DNA of 32,330 bases from Lentisphaerota bacterium (GCA_013203785.1 JABMPJ010000170.1:1-32330); one strand, 5' to 3'. Counted from the stretch's first letter, positions 15,572 to 24,656 are shown. Numbers and translations: made by a program. Notes: generated from the sequence alone by a model not told the origin.

Positions 15572-16758
15572 ACTCACGCGAACGGGTACGGCTGATCTTG
15601 AATCACGAGGAGGCGGATCGGCCGGCGATCGATCTGGGCGCCATGTCGTGTTCCGGGATCTGCATGTGGATCTACCGTGATCTGAAGCGAGCGCTGGGCA
15701 TCGCGGGCGACCGGGTGACGGTTGGGAATCTCCAGTACATGCTGGCCCATGTCGAGGATGCGGTGCTGGATGCTCTCGGTTGCGATTTCGTGCCGCTTCC
15801 GGGCGAGGTGGATTTGACCGGTGTGGAGGCGGAACCCACCAAGCCGTTTACCTTTTGGGACGGGCAGACGTTTGAGGTGCCGGTTGGGTTTGATCCGGCC
15901 GTCGGTGCTGACGGATCACTGAATTGGCGCGGCCAATGTATGCCCCAGGGAGGGCGATTCCTGGATCCCGTCCCCGCACCAGCAGCGCCCATGAATGAGG
16001 ACGCGCCCGCCTTCCCCCCAGAATCGGAGTGGCACTTTGAGACGAGTTTGCCGGACGAGTTTCTGCGGGCGCAAGAGGCGCGCGCCCGGGCTCTATACGA
16101 GCGAACAGATCGGGCCATCATGGCCTGTCCTTGGCAGGGGGCCTTGTTTGCACCTCTGGTCGGGGCGATTGAGATGCTGACGGAACCTGAGACCAGCCGC
16201 GAGCACATCATGCGTCAGGCGGAAGCCGTGGCGCGATGCAACGAGCAGTATCTACAAGCCGTCGGGCCTTACATCGACGTGCTTCTGTTTGCCCCCGGCG
16301 ACTATGGGTACCAGGATCGGGAGTCATTCAATCCGGATCTGATGGGCGAGTTCTGGGTGCCCGCTTGGCGGCTCGTGACTGATGTCATACATCGCTTTCC
16401 CCATGTGAAGGTATTCTGCCATAGTTGCGGCTCGAACACCGGGTTCATGCCTCACTACATCGCGGCCGGCATTGACATATTCAACCCGGTGCAGTGGACG
16501 GCGCAGAACATGGATCCACGCTGGCTCAAGCGTGAGTTTGGCGACCAACTGACCTTCTGGGGCGGCGCCGTCAGCACGCAGCATACGCTGCCGTTCGGGT
16601 CACCCGATGAGGTCCGCCAGGAAGCGGAAGAGATGCTGAGCGTCTTTGCGCCGGGCGGAGGCTATGTCTTCAACGCGATCCACAACATCCTGGCCGAGGT
16701 ACCCATCGAGAACATTGTAGCCCTCTATGAAGCCGGGCAACGCTATCGGTATTCATAA
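15568..16758 (+). CDS. URO-D/methyltransferase-like TIM-barrel protein
   Basis: A 396-residue member of the uroporphyrinogen-decarboxylase superfamily, in the branch related to MtaA/CmuA corrinoid methyltransferases and not to haem HemE. It starts with NSRERVRLILNHEEADRPAIDLG and lacks the RQAGRYM anion-binding motif that true HemE proteins have (compare 31158-32225). The zinc-type HSC (H285, C287, in KVFCHSCGSN) near strand 5 fits a thiol-activating methyltransferase. Conserved family blocks GIDIFNPVQ and GGGYVFNAIHNI follow. Start at 15568 is fixed by the ATGA overlap with the PhyH gene. It may move a methyl group to or from a cofactor, but no corrinoid protein is encoded in the window. Confidence 0.87.
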   Translation: MNSRERVRLILNHEEADRPAIDLGAMSCSGICMWIYRDLKRALGIAGDRVTVGNLQYMLAHVEDAVLDALGCDFVPLPGEVDLTGVEAEPTKPFTFWDGQTFEVPVGFDPAVGADGSLNWRGQCMPQGGRFLDPVPAPAAPMNEDAPAFPPESEWHFETSLPDEFLRAQEARARALYERTDRAIMACPWQGALFAPLVGAIEMLTEPETSREHIMRQAEAVARCNEQYLQAVGPYIDVLLFAPGDYGYQDRESFNPDLMGEFWVPAWRLVTDVIHRFPHVKVFCHSCGSNTGFMPHYIAAGIDIFNPVQWTAQNMDPRWLKREFGDQLTFWGGAVSTQHTLPFGSPDEVRQEAEEMLSVFAPGGGYVFNAIHNILAEVPIENIVALYEAGQRYRYS

Positions 16759-16759
16759 C

Positions 16760-16784
16760 CGCAGTCGACCGGCCAGCGACTGCG
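16760..16784. terminator. hairpin between convergent URO-D-like and isomerase genes
   Basis: CGCAGTCG (16760-16767) and CGACTGCG (16777-16784) form a perfect 8-bp stem with a 9-nt loop in the 39-bp gap between two convergent genes. It is placed for bidirectional termination. No T-tract follows. Confidence 0.55.
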
Positions 16785-16797
16785 TGGGGATCTGAGC

Positions 16798-17736
16798 TTA
16801 GCTCTTGAGCGCGGCTTCGCGGTCGCGCCAATAGCGCGCCGTGTCACCGACAAGCGTGTCCAGGCGCTGCGGATCCGGGCGGCCGAACATGGCCGGATAG
16901 GGATTACCGCCCGGCCCCAGGGGTTCTGGGGTGGCGAAGCGGTGTGCACCCGCGAAGCCGGCGACGTAGAGCGCCATGATGACGGCGTCCAGATCCAAGG
17001 ACCCGGCCCCTAAGGCACTGCGGTTGGAGTCGGCGAGATGCAGGTTAATCAGGCTGTCGCCGGCCTCACAGATCGCCTCGGCCACATTGGCTTCTTCTGA
17101 CTGCATGTGATAGGCATCGCCATTGATGTGCGCGACACCGGGATGGTCGACCGCCGCGATGTAGCGCTTGGCGTCGGCAATGGTGTGAACCAGCGACACT
17201 TCCGCCGAACGAATCGGCTCGATGGCGGCACGCACGCCAGCGGCAACAAAATCATCCGCGACCAGCCGCAGTGTCTCGACCGAGCGTTCAAACTCCATGT
17301 CGTCGTAAGCGCGTGGCCGTCCGACGGCACCGGGCACGACCAGCATGTAGGTGGCGCCAACGGCGTGGCAGAGATCGAGTTGCCGCCGGATGTAGTCGAT
17401 GGCATTCTGGCGCACGATCCCCGAGTTACTCGACAGGTCGTTTTCGGAGCCGAACATGCCGCACACACCGGCCACGGAGATGCCGTGATGTCCCAATGTG
17501 TCCAGGACGTCGTTGGCTCGGTAGCCGAGGTCAGCACCGTAGCGGTTTCCGTGCAGCTCGATCCACGTGATGCCGTGTGTCGCGAGCCGCTTGGCGGAGT
17601 CCGCGAGCGGTTCGAGGCCGAAGCCCCAGTTACTCCAGGAGAGCTCCAGCGCGTGTTGCTTGAGATCAGGAGATGTTTCCATGGTCGATCGAAACGCTTC
17701 GACCAGCTTGGCTCGCTTCTGTTCGTAGTTCTGCAT
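16798..17736 (-). CDS. sugar phosphate isomerase/epimerase (xylose-isomerase-like TIM barrel)
   Basis: A 312-residue AP-endonuclease-2/xylose-isomerase-like TIM barrel, a family of metal-dependent keto-sugar epimerases and isomerases. Candidate metal ligands lie where expected: E173 (AAIEPIRS), D207 (INGDAYHMQSEE), H233 (NLHLADSNRSALG) and a Glu near 271 (ATPEPLG). The ribosome site AAGGAG lies 9 nt before the ATG and overlaps the stop codon of the upstream short gene, which is only 11 nt away, so translation is probably coupled. No signal peptide, so cytoplasmic. The substrate is probably a ketose or inositol derivative but cannot be specified. Confidence 0.9.
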   Translation of the reverse strand: MQNYEQKRAKLVEAFRSTMETSPDLKQHALELSWSNWGFGLEPLADSAKRLATHGITWIELHGNRYGADLGYRANDVLDTLGHHGISVAGVCGMFGSENDLSSNSGIVRQNAIDYIRRQLDLCHAVGATYMLVVPGAVGRPRAYDDMEFERSVETLRLVADDFVAAGVRAAIEPIRSAEVSLVHTIADAKRYIAAVDHPGVAHINGDAYHMQSEEANVAEAICEAGDSLINLHLADSNRSALGAGSLDLDAVIMALYVAGFAGAHRFATPEPLGPGGNPYPAMFGRPDPQRLDTLVGDTARYWRDREAALKS

Positions 17737-17747
17737 GATGAAGCTCC

Positions 17748-18152
17748 TTAGACTGTATCCAGCGGCACATCCAACATGATGGCCATTTTGCGCAGGGCAT
17801 CAAGGTGATGACCGAGTCCCAGTACGCCGTGATGGGTGGGCCCGAGGACGCTCCACCGGTTGATGAGCTCTCGTAGCCCGCCGTCAAAGCGGACCCTGCA
17901 ATTAGTGTCCCCCAGGTTCAGCCCTGGCCCTGGTACAAGTAGCACGACGGGAACATCCAGATCGCGAACGGCCGGTAGCAACGTGTTGGACGGTGCATAG
18001 GTCCCGATCTGGCAAATGACCAGATCGACGTCGTGTCTCTTGATGCGTTCACCGATCTGGTTCTGGTAGCCAACCAAGCGGTCACGTAGGCCATCGAATT
18101 GTGGCCAATAGGTTTCAAGGCCAATGCCGAAGAGTCCAATTCTGGTCTGCAT
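17748..18152 (-). CDS. short AraA-like protein with two in-frame internal deletions
   Basis: A 134-residue protein assembled from three separate pieces of an L-arabinose/L-fucose isomerase-like family (normally about 470-500 residues). Residues 1-36 match the family start (RIGLFGIGLETYWPQFDGL). Residues about 38-75 match the later VDLVICQIGTYAPSNTLLPAV segment. Residues about 80-134 match the C-terminus (GDTNCRVRF, then GPTHHGVLGLGHHLDAL). The HH at 107-108 corresponds to the C-terminal metal His of AraA; the other metal ligands (two Glu, one His) lie in the missing part, so isomerase activity is not expected. Yet the frame is intact, with TAGGAG before the ATG and the stop tied to the next gene's ribosome site. 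It may be a remnant, a regulatory subunit or a coupling leader. Confidence 0.75.
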   Translation of the reverse strand: MQTRIGLFGIGLETYWPQFDGLRDRLVGYQNQIGERIKRHDVDLVICQIGTYAPSNTLLPAVRDLDVPVVLLVPGPGLNLGDTNCRVRFDGGLRELINRWSVLGPTHHGVLGLGHHLDALRKMAIMLDVPLDTV

Positions 18153-18500
18153 AGAAAGCTCCTATCGAAGATCGTGTATAGTCCGCCCTGATCGTTCGAC
18201 CCTACCCTACACGGTGCCGTGAGGAAATGGAATGGACAGGCTGCCTGAATATTTGCACATTATGACTGCGAAGCAGCAGCGCTAACATGCCCTTTCGCGC
18301 CCAAACCGGCACCGCGCCGCGCCACTATCAGATCGAGATTCAGATCAACAAGGCGCGCAAGTCTGGGATCAGGAATCGACAAAGCTTGCGACAAAGCTCG
18401 CGACAAAGTTTAAGGGACACGCCCCATTCGGGGGGTCATGACCTTTTCGGATGACGTCTACCTAAGATCGTTCTGTGGATACAGTATTACCTAAACTGCT
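18153..18500. other. 348-bp gap with short repeats and palindromes
   Basis: No convincing gene. A 55-codon open frame (18287-18454, plus strand) has no ribosome site and no recognisable family. The stretch contains a 12-bp tandem repeat at 18377-18412, a CCCC-ATTC-GGGG hairpin (18422-18433) and the perfect palindrome GGTCATGACC (18434-18443) followed by TTTT. The dense short repeats suggest the relic of a small mobile or REP-like element. A TATACA at 18175-18180 (minus strand) may be the -10 of the short AraA-like gene. Confidence 0.5.
18377..18412 (+). repeat. three tandem copies of a 12-bp unit CGACAAAGCTNG
   Basis: Copies at 18377-18388, 18389-18400 and 18401-18412 all begin CGACAAAG; the third is degenerate at its end. 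They are followed directly by GGGACACGCCCC and the palindromes at 18422-18443. Function is unknown. Confidence 0.6.
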
Positions 18501-20855
18501 CTAGACGGGCTGCTCCTCAGGCGTTGTCTCCAAGAGGGGCGTGTGCGTATGGCCCTGATAGCCTTGCAGCAGCGAGTAACTGGACATGGCGCGCGCGTAC
18601 CATCCTCCGCATTCGTACTCGTTGAAGGGGTTGCGCACGCGACCGTCGTAGCGTGATCGGGCACCGCGAACGATCTCCAGCCCCTCTTCTGTGCAGCCCA
18701 GCATCATCAGATGCGCCGCGACCTGGTACTCGATGCCCGTCCACACTTCGTCGGCATACACGAACGGCAACGACGGGCGACCGCCGTGGGGCCATGAGCA
18801 GAGCAGCAGCCCGGCCTCCTCTTCGATGGCAAAGCCCGGCCGTACCGTACAGGCGTGATCGTGCAGCGACGCGCGGAAGTTGTAGCGGTGCACCGCCCGC
18901 AGGTGCGAGCGGACCTTGTCCTCATCAAGAATAGGTCCCAGCAAACAGCACCGCGCCAGCCAGTCGCCGATGACGCCGTCCGAGAGGCAGCCCGGCCCGT
19001 ACTGATACTTGGGCCCCTCCTCCTCAAGCAACTCCAGCGATTCGGGGTCGTACACCGGCTTGATCATTACTCCCTCGTCCTCGGCCGCTGTGACCGGATC
19101 AGCGTGGTGTAGCTCCTTCCACATGACCTTCTGAATAAAGTATTCGCCGTTCCATAACTCGGATTCCATGGCCTGCCGACCACGCGCGTAGAGCTCGTGG
19201 TACAGGTTCACATCGTCGCCCAGCGCTTCACCCATTACCGCAGCGGCCTTCAGGGCTGCCAGGTAGAAGCTGGTGCACATACCGTCCGGGCCCCAGAATT
19301 CGATATCGTACGTGTTGTGATGGGGTTCGCTTACCAGACCGTTGTGGTCCGGGTCCCAGGTCAGGATACAGTAATCGAGGCTTTCGCGAGCCTTGGGCCA
19401 GAGGGAGCGCAGCCAGTCCGTGTCGCCACAGATGCGCCATTCCCTGTGCAGCTTGACGATGCCGCCGAGTTGCCCGTCCGCCGCGGCGTAGCTGTTGTGC
19501 CTGGGTTCGCGGATGGGAAGTTCGCCGCGGAAGCTCTGGTGTCCGCTCTCGTCCTGGTTGACCAGGAATTCCGTCTCACGCAGGCCGCGCTCCAACTCGG
19601 GGAAAAGGTGAGGCAGGGCTTGGGCATAGTTCCACACGTGGGAGCAGGATCCCCAACAGGATCCGGTGTGATCGAAGCAGCCTTCCCAGCCATAGAGCCG
19701 TCCGTCATGTTGCCGCAACACGGTCGGCGACTTGAGTATATACAGGTTGGCCCCCACGGCTTCGAGGATCTCGGGTGGTAGCGTGGTATCGTAGAGGTCA
19801 TTCGTGAAGGCCTCGGTGCGGGCGCGGCTGTCGCGATAGGTGGCGTGCCAATGGTCGGCGGTTGCTTCGAGCGAGGGGAATCGCGCGATATGCCACGGCG
19901 TATAGCTGCCTGCGGGCGCGCAATTGTTGAGGTCCGTGTAGCGCGGCTCCCACTGGTCCGAAACAGGCATGTACCACGTGATCGCGAGGGTGACGGTGCG
20001 GCTCTCGCCGGCGGGCAACCGTAAGGGCACATACAGGCTGCCGCCCACGCTCGGACCGAAGGCGTCTTCGTGCGGCGGACGGTCGAGACGCTTACCGGCA
20101 GCGACGTTGCGCCAGAGCATGGTCATCGTGTCGTGCCAGCCGCCGCGGAACCAGGCCGCGTCGGTCGTGGCCCCGTGGTCGAGCACGTCGATCGCCACAT
20201 GGCCCTCGTCGTGCGGAGCGGCTTCGCTGCCGTCGTTGTGGAATGCAAGACCGTTCGGGCGCTTGGTGATCCGTCCTTGTTTGGCCCAGGCGCGGTGCGC
20301 GAATGCCGGATTGAACGCATGGAACGAGAAGACGGTGTCGAGGTGGGTTGCGGTTGGGTTCGTAAAGGTGTACTCCAGTCCGATCACAGGCAGGCTGCCT
20401 GCATCGACGTCGCCGGGAACGAACGGGCTCCAGCCCGTGAGTTCGACGCGAACGGGCATATCCTCATCGCTCAGCCGTACATGGCCGAAAGGGAAGCGTG
20501 CCTCGAACTCGGCTTGGCGGAACCGCGGTAGACTGTTGGCCCCGCTGGGCATGGCGACGCCATGCAGGGGGTGGTTCCCCGGCCCGTCGGGAATGCCGCC
20601 CCCAAAGATCCGGTCGCGCGGGATCGGCCCTTCGAGCAGGCGTGTCACGGGTTTATCACCCGCCACGTGCAGGCAGCCGAACATGGTTTCAGCCCCCATA
20701 AGACCGGGTTTATGATGCAGGCAGAAACCACTAAAGCCGCCGTTGCCGTTGAGCTGGATCATGCCCGCGCCAAGCCCGCCCATGGGCATGGCGACGTGCT
20801 CGAGATGGGCGCCCTTGTAGGGTCCATTGAAACGATGCGAGGGGGGGCGGGGCAT
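18501..20855 (-). CDS. GH116 family beta-glycosidase (GBA2-like)
   Basis: A glycoside hydrolase of about 784 residues from clan GH-O, related to non-lysosomal glucosylceramidase and the archaeal and bacterial GH116 beta-glucosidases/xylosidases. The N-terminal part is the beta-sandwich domain (GGLGAGMIQLNGNGGFSGF, EYTFTNPT). The C-terminal part is the (alpha/alpha)6 barrel (WGSCSHVWNYAQALPHLFPELE, HNTYDIEFWGPDG, YADEVWTGIEYQVA). Alignment by eye to GBA2 places the nucleophile at E510 (GLVSEPHHNTYD) and the acid/base at D626 (CLSDGVIGDW). No signal peptide, so it acts on imported glycans. The ATG at 20855 is chosen because MPRPPSHRFNG fits the family start; the frame opens at 20951. It lies 124 bp downstream of the large secreted protein and probably acts in the same pathway. 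Confidence 0.9.
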   Translation of the reverse strand: MPRPPSHRFNGPYKGAHLEHVAMPMGGLGAGMIQLNGNGGFSGFCLHHKPGLMGAETMFGCLHVAGDKPVTRLLEGPIPRDRIFGGGIPDGPGNHPLHGVAMPSGANSLPRFRQAEFEARFPFGHVRLSDEDMPVRVELTGWSPFVPGDVDAGSLPVIGLEYTFTNPTATHLDTVFSFHAFNPAFAHRAWAKQGRITKRPNGLAFHNDGSEAAPHDEGHVAIDVLDHGATTDAAWFRGGWHDTMTMLWRNVAAGKRLDRPPHEDAFGPSVGGSLYVPLRLPAGESRTVTLAITWYMPVSDQWEPRYTDLNNCAPAGSYTPWHIARFPSLEATADHWHATYRDSRARTEAFTNDLYDTTLPPEILEAVGANLYILKSPTVLRQHDGRLYGWEGCFDHTGSCWGSCSHVWNYAQALPHLFPELERGLRETEFLVNQDESGHQSFRGELPIREPRHNSYAAADGQLGGIVKLHREWRICGDTDWLRSLWPKARESLDYCILTWDPDHNGLVSEPHHNTYDIEFWGPDGMCTSFYLAALKAAAVMGEALGDDVNLYHELYARGRQAMESELWNGEYFIQKVMWKELHHADPVTAAEDEGVMIKPVYDPESLELLEEEGPKYQYGPGCLSDGVIGDWLARCCLLGPILDEDKVRSHLRAVHRYNFRASLHDHACTVRPGFAIEEEAGLLLCSWPHGGRPSLPFVYADEVWTGIEYQVAAHLMMLGCTEEGLEIVRGARSRYDGRVRNPFNEYECGGWYARAMSSYSLLQGYQGHTHTPLLETTPEEQPV

Positions 20856-20978
20856 GGGGCGTCGTCCTATATGTTGACTGGTTGAGTCTACAGCTGCGGC
20901 AATGCTCGGGGGGCTGTCGGCACCGCCTGTTACCCCGCCCCCCGGCCGCATTGAGCCACTCGTGGTGACGTATCCGGA

Positions 20979-23900
20979 TTAGAGTCCCGAAGGTGATTTC
21001 AGTACTACGGCCTGCTCCACTGTTACGCCTGTGAGGACATCTTCGACCTCCAGAACCCATTCCCCGCGCAGGTCATTGACGGCGAAGGTTAAACTGTGAG
21101 TCACGCTACCATCTTCCGTCAGCAGGCGGCGAGCATACTCTCGACTGGTATGGCCTTCAGGGTCACGCAGCGTGAGCTGTAGCGGCAGGGGCGTCGTCAG
21201 GACGGTGGCCTCGCTGTCGCGGACATACACGCCGAGCGAAATCTCGATTCCGGGCGTCACCGTCTTGGGGACACCGACCACCTCCAGTGTGGCCGGCAGC
21301 GCCGGCAGGAACACAATCAGCATGCCGTCCCACTTGGAGATTTCCAGCGCCACGGTCATCTTGCCGTCCATCCGCACGGCGTCCAAGGCGCGACCACCAA
21401 ACACATCGAAGGGTATCCGTCCGTCGTCCTCACGGGTCAAGGTGGTGGTCACCACATCCTGGCGATAGCCCAGCTCATCTTCGAGCGCACGTGCCTCGTC
21501 CGGCGCGGCCTGCTTCGAGCGCTTCAGTCGGCCGAGCTCGTCCTTCGTGTAGTTGTGCACCAACCAGACGCCGGGTGTGCCGTCAGGCAGCGCCGCACGT
21601 CGAACCATCACGAACGGATCGTCGCAGTCGACGACCGGTGGGGCGAGCGGTAGCAGCGCTTCGCGCACTGCGGCAATGCGATCTGCTTGACCGTATGTGC
21701 CGCTCCCTGAGTAGACGGGTAAGGCCTCCCGCATCGTGGCTCCGGCGATCGGAATAGCCGCCGCCGTCGCGCTATCGACCACCACGGTGCCCCCGCCTGC
21801 AATGTAGTCCTCCAGCAGCGCCGCCGTCCCGGCCTTGAGCCACTTGGTCTGGGTCAGAATCACGGCCTCATAGGCCTTGATGTTGATGGCGTTTAACTCC
21901 TCCGGGCTCACGGGTTCTACATCGGTCTTAGCGAGCAGAAAATCCATGTAGGAATACGCCATCATATAGCCATTCGGAATATGAATCGTGACATTCTCGA
22001 ACGGTACGAGCATAGCGACCCGCTTGGGCAGAGGCCGGAGCGCCTCCAGCAGTAGCCCGAAGCGCTTCGACCATGCCCCAAATCCACGCATGGCCGAGAG
22101 TGCCTCGGGCATGTCATTGCCATCCGTAAAGTAGGGTATCCCCTGCGCACCACCGGCAAACAGAAGCCACAGGTTGTTGCGGTAGAACGATTCGTAATGG
22201 AAGTGATAGCTTTCGGGCATGAGCCATTGCTCGATATCGCGGTTACCCATGCGTTGGGCCTCGAGCCACCAGACATGCGTCATGGGGGGCTGCCAGTAAC
22301 TGTTGTAGTAGTAGCAGGAGGCCATACTAAATCCATCCAGCTTACCGGAATTGAAGGGAGGATACTGTCCCGACCACATGCTGATTGTCGGAATCTGCAT
22401 GGCACCTGGAATGCTGCCGACCTTGCCCTCGCCACCGGTCGCGGCTTCCATCGCGCGCGCAAAGCGCCGCCCGGAGTCGCCCAAAGTCTCACTCCAGTAG
22501 CGGCAGAGTAGTAGCCACGGGTCGTCATCGGCCACAATACCCGGTTCGCGCGGAACATCAACCGTTCCGAAGGGATCCTCGGCCTCTATCGGCCGCGGTG
22601 GCTCGATGCCATAGCGTGCGCGGAATCCCTCCACGGCAAACCGGTTGTAGTCGAGGCCGAACCATTGACTGTAGTCATCGGCGGTGACAGTGCGCTTCCG
22701 GAAGGCGGGCATATCGCCGTTGAGCTCGGCGACCAGACGCCCGAACTCGTCGGCCTCCGCCTGCCGTTGGAAGGGGCTGGCGAAGCCATGGGATTCTCGC
22801 TTGTCGCCGTGGGCACGCACGCGCAGGACCTCGCCGCTGCCGCCGCGCCGGTAGGTGTCATAACCCAGCGGGCTGACAATGTTCCGCACGTGTCCGTGCC
22901 GCCGTGAGGAGTAGCTGAACCCATACCAGAGCGCGAGGTCGCGACCGATGGGCAAATCACCCCAGAACATGGGTTCCAGGTTGTGGGAGGCCAACATATC
23001 GAGGCGGTTTTCGGTACGAAACTGCTTGGGGGAGGCGGAGCTCGAGAGGGCGATGTGCGTGCCGCGATGATCAGGGAGGGGGGCGATGCGCAACTCGCGC
23101 TCGACCCGGATCGATTCAGCGCCGCACGTTACGTCCGCGGCAACGGTGTAGATCCCCACGCGTAGCCCGCTCAGATCGAACGCGCCAATCAGGGCGTCCG
23201 CTTGTTCCTGGCTCACCGGCACCATGACGCTGTTCTCGCGCAACACCGCATCGCCCTCGTACAGGGCCACATGCACACTCACCTCATGAATCGAGGCGTC
23301 AAAAGTCTGGGCGCGCAGGACCAGGGGAACCATCTCACCGCGAAGATACACCATGCGCCGATCGGCGTCGCCATACCGCAGCGCAGCCTCGATCGGTACG
23401 GTCGCGGCCGGCAGAGGATCCGGAGCTGGCACATCCACGGCCGTGCCCGAATAGCGGGCAAACCGATAGACGTTGGACAGCAGCGCTTCGGCGGCGGGGC
23501 TGGCGATGTCCGGGACAAAAATAAAACCGCTGAAGGGCACTTCGGGTCGAAGGTTCACCAGGCCCACGCCGGTGAACTCGCCTGTGGGATCGGTCACGAA
23601 CGGAAGTGTGACACTGCGCGTATGGACCGGGCGCACGAGACCACTAGCCGGCTCAAGGCCCCACGCTTTGCCGACGGCTGTGAGCGTGGGGTGAGTCCCC
23701 GTCCCGTAGGCGGTCTTCCGATCAGTCGTCAGTCCCAGCATCTCCTGGGATGGCGCACTGCCGTACTGCTTATGAGGCCCTCGTTCCCCCTGAGCCAGGT
23801 ACATGGGGATGTTGGACAGCCAGACCACACGTCCCCCGGCCCGCATATAGTCGGCCAGCAGACACTCGGCATAGGGCGCGTACACGACATTCATGGGAGC

Positions 23901-24656
23901 CATCCCCATGGCAAAGATGATCGAACTACCGATACCGGCATCGCCCTCGGATCGGGCCTTCATCCAGCGCTCGGTTTCGATGGCGCTCATGGCGGGCACG
24001 CCGCGACGGGTAAAGAACGCCGCCACACCCGGTGCATCATTGACCCAGTGCGTATCGTAGGTCGGGTCGTAAAAGAGCACCGTCTCGTCAATGGCCCAGC
24101 GTGCCAGATCGGCGGCGCTGAACTGAACCGCACCGCCCGCCAGCTTAACGACCGAGCCTGGTGCCGCGCGCTGGGGGTCGGTGCCGTAGTAGCCCAGTAA
24201 TTGATAGCTCTCCTGGGCGGCGGCCCAGGCCGCCTGCCGCTCGGCGTCAGCGGGCGCGATGGCGGTCCAATCGATCACGAACTCCTGTGCAGCACCGCCG
24301 CTGTAGCTGAGAGTAAAAACGGTATCGTCAGGCGCTGAGACCTCAAAGAGCAACCCGTATAGACCGGGCTCAGAAGCCAATCGCTGCGTGCGATTCTCGC
24401 CGCCGCCGGAGAGGGCGAGCAGGCCGGCGCCACCACCGAACACCTGTAGCTCGTAGAGGCCCGGTGTGATGCCAACGGTCCTTGTCAGTTCGGCACTTAC
24501 CAGCAGTGCTGTCGCCCCTTCGCGCGGTTGTAGGCTGCCCTCGGTCTTCTGCCAACCGGAGTCGGTTGTCGACAGATCCGCTGGCGTGCGGTCGGTAATG
24601 TCGCTCGCAAGAGCGGTGGTCGCGATCAGTAACAGGGATAGTATGCGCATCTTCAT
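20979..24656 (-). CDS. very large secreted protein, putative novel glycoside hydrolase
   Basis: A 1225-residue protein with a clear signal peptide (about 1-17, ILSLLLIATTALA). By eye it reads as a beta-rich N-terminal part (20-150). A class-I amidotransferase-like domain follows (about 230-400, with YAPYAECLLADYMRAGGRVV), then an Ig-like stretch (about 420-540). A central region (about 550-860) rich in Trp, Tyr and acidic residues, such as SYHFHYESFYRNNLWLL and GAQGIPYFTDGND, resembles GH-A clan barrels. A second amidotransferase-like domain (about 880-1000, YEAVILTQTKWLKAGTAALL) and beta domains close the protein. Barrel plus amidotransferase-like domain recalls the GH42 architecture, but I do not recognise the family. 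AAGGAA precedes the ATG. The neighbouring GH116 and two GntR regulators support a glycan-degrading role. Confidence 0.72.
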   Translation of the reverse strand: MKMRILSLLLIATTALASDITDRTPADLSTTDSGWQKTEGSLQPREGATALLVSAELTRTVGITPGLYELQVFGGGAGLLALSGGGENRTQRLASEPGLYGLLFEVSAPDDTVFTLSYSGGAAQEFVIDWTAIAPADAERQAAWAAAQESYQLLGYYGTDPQRAAPGSVVKLAGGAVQFSAADLARWAIDETVLFYDPTYDTHWVNDAPGVAAFFTRRGVPAMSAIETERWMKARSEGDAGIGSSIIFAMGMAPMNVVYAPYAECLLADYMRAGGRVVWLSNIPMYLAQGERGPHKQYGSAPSQEMLGLTTDRKTAYGTGTHPTLTAVGKAWGLEPASGLVRPVHTRSVTLPFVTDPTGEFTGVGLVNLRPEVPFSGFIFVPDIASPAAEALLSNVYRFARYSGTAVDVPAPDPLPAATVPIEAALRYGDADRRMVYLRGEMVPLVLRAQTFDASIHEVSVHVALYEGDAVLRENSVMVPVSQEQADALIGAFDLSGLRVGIYTVAADVTCGAESIRVERELRIAPLPDHRGTHIALSSSASPKQFRTENRLDMLASHNLEPMFWGDLPIGRDLALWYGFSYSSRRHGHVRNIVSPLGYDTYRRGGSGEVLRVRAHGDKRESHGFASPFQRQAEADEFGRLVAELNGDMPAFRKRTVTADDYSQWFGLDYNRFAVEGFRARYGIEPPRPIEAEDPFGTVDVPREPGIVADDDPWLLLCRYWSETLGDSGRRFARAMEAATGGEGKVGSIPGAMQIPTISMWSGQYPPFNSGKLDGFSMASCYYYNSYWQPPMTHVWWLEAQRMGNRDIEQWLMPESYHFHYESFYRNNLWLLFAGGAQGIPYFTDGNDMPEALSAMRGFGAWSKRFGLLLEALRPLPKRVAMLVPFENVTIHIPNGYMMAYSYMDFLLAKTDVEPVSPEELNAINIKAYEAVILTQTKWLKAGTAALLEDYIAGGGTVVVDSATAAAIPIAGATMREALPVYSGSGTYGQADRIAAVREALLPLAPPVVDCDDPFVMVRRAALPDGTPGVWLVHNYTKDELGRLKRSKQAAPDEARALEDELGYRQDVVTTTLTREDDGRIPFDVFGGRALDAVRMDGKMTVALEISKWDGMLIVFLPALPATLEVVGVPKTVTPGIEISLGVYVRDSEATVLTTPLPLQLTLRDPEGHTSREYARRLLTEDGSVTHSLTFAVNDLRGEWVLEVEDVLTGVTVEQAVVLKSPSGL

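Noticed and set aside
15568-16758. Considered as a second hemE
   Set aside because: It lacks the RQAGRY anion-binding motif and has a His-x-Cys site instead; the true hemE is at 31158-32225.
18287-18454. 55-codon frame beginning MPFRAQTG
   Set aside because: No ribosome site and its second half is the 12-bp tandem repeat read through; most likely non-coding relic.
18501-20951. GH116 start at the first in-frame codon (20951)
   Set aside because: The first 32 residues are low-complexity and unlike the family; MPRPPSHRFNG at 20855 fits better.
23202-24200. 332-codon open frame opposite the large secreted protein
   Set aside because: Antisense shadow; low-complexity, no recognisable family, while the minus-strand frame has a signal peptide and ribosome site.
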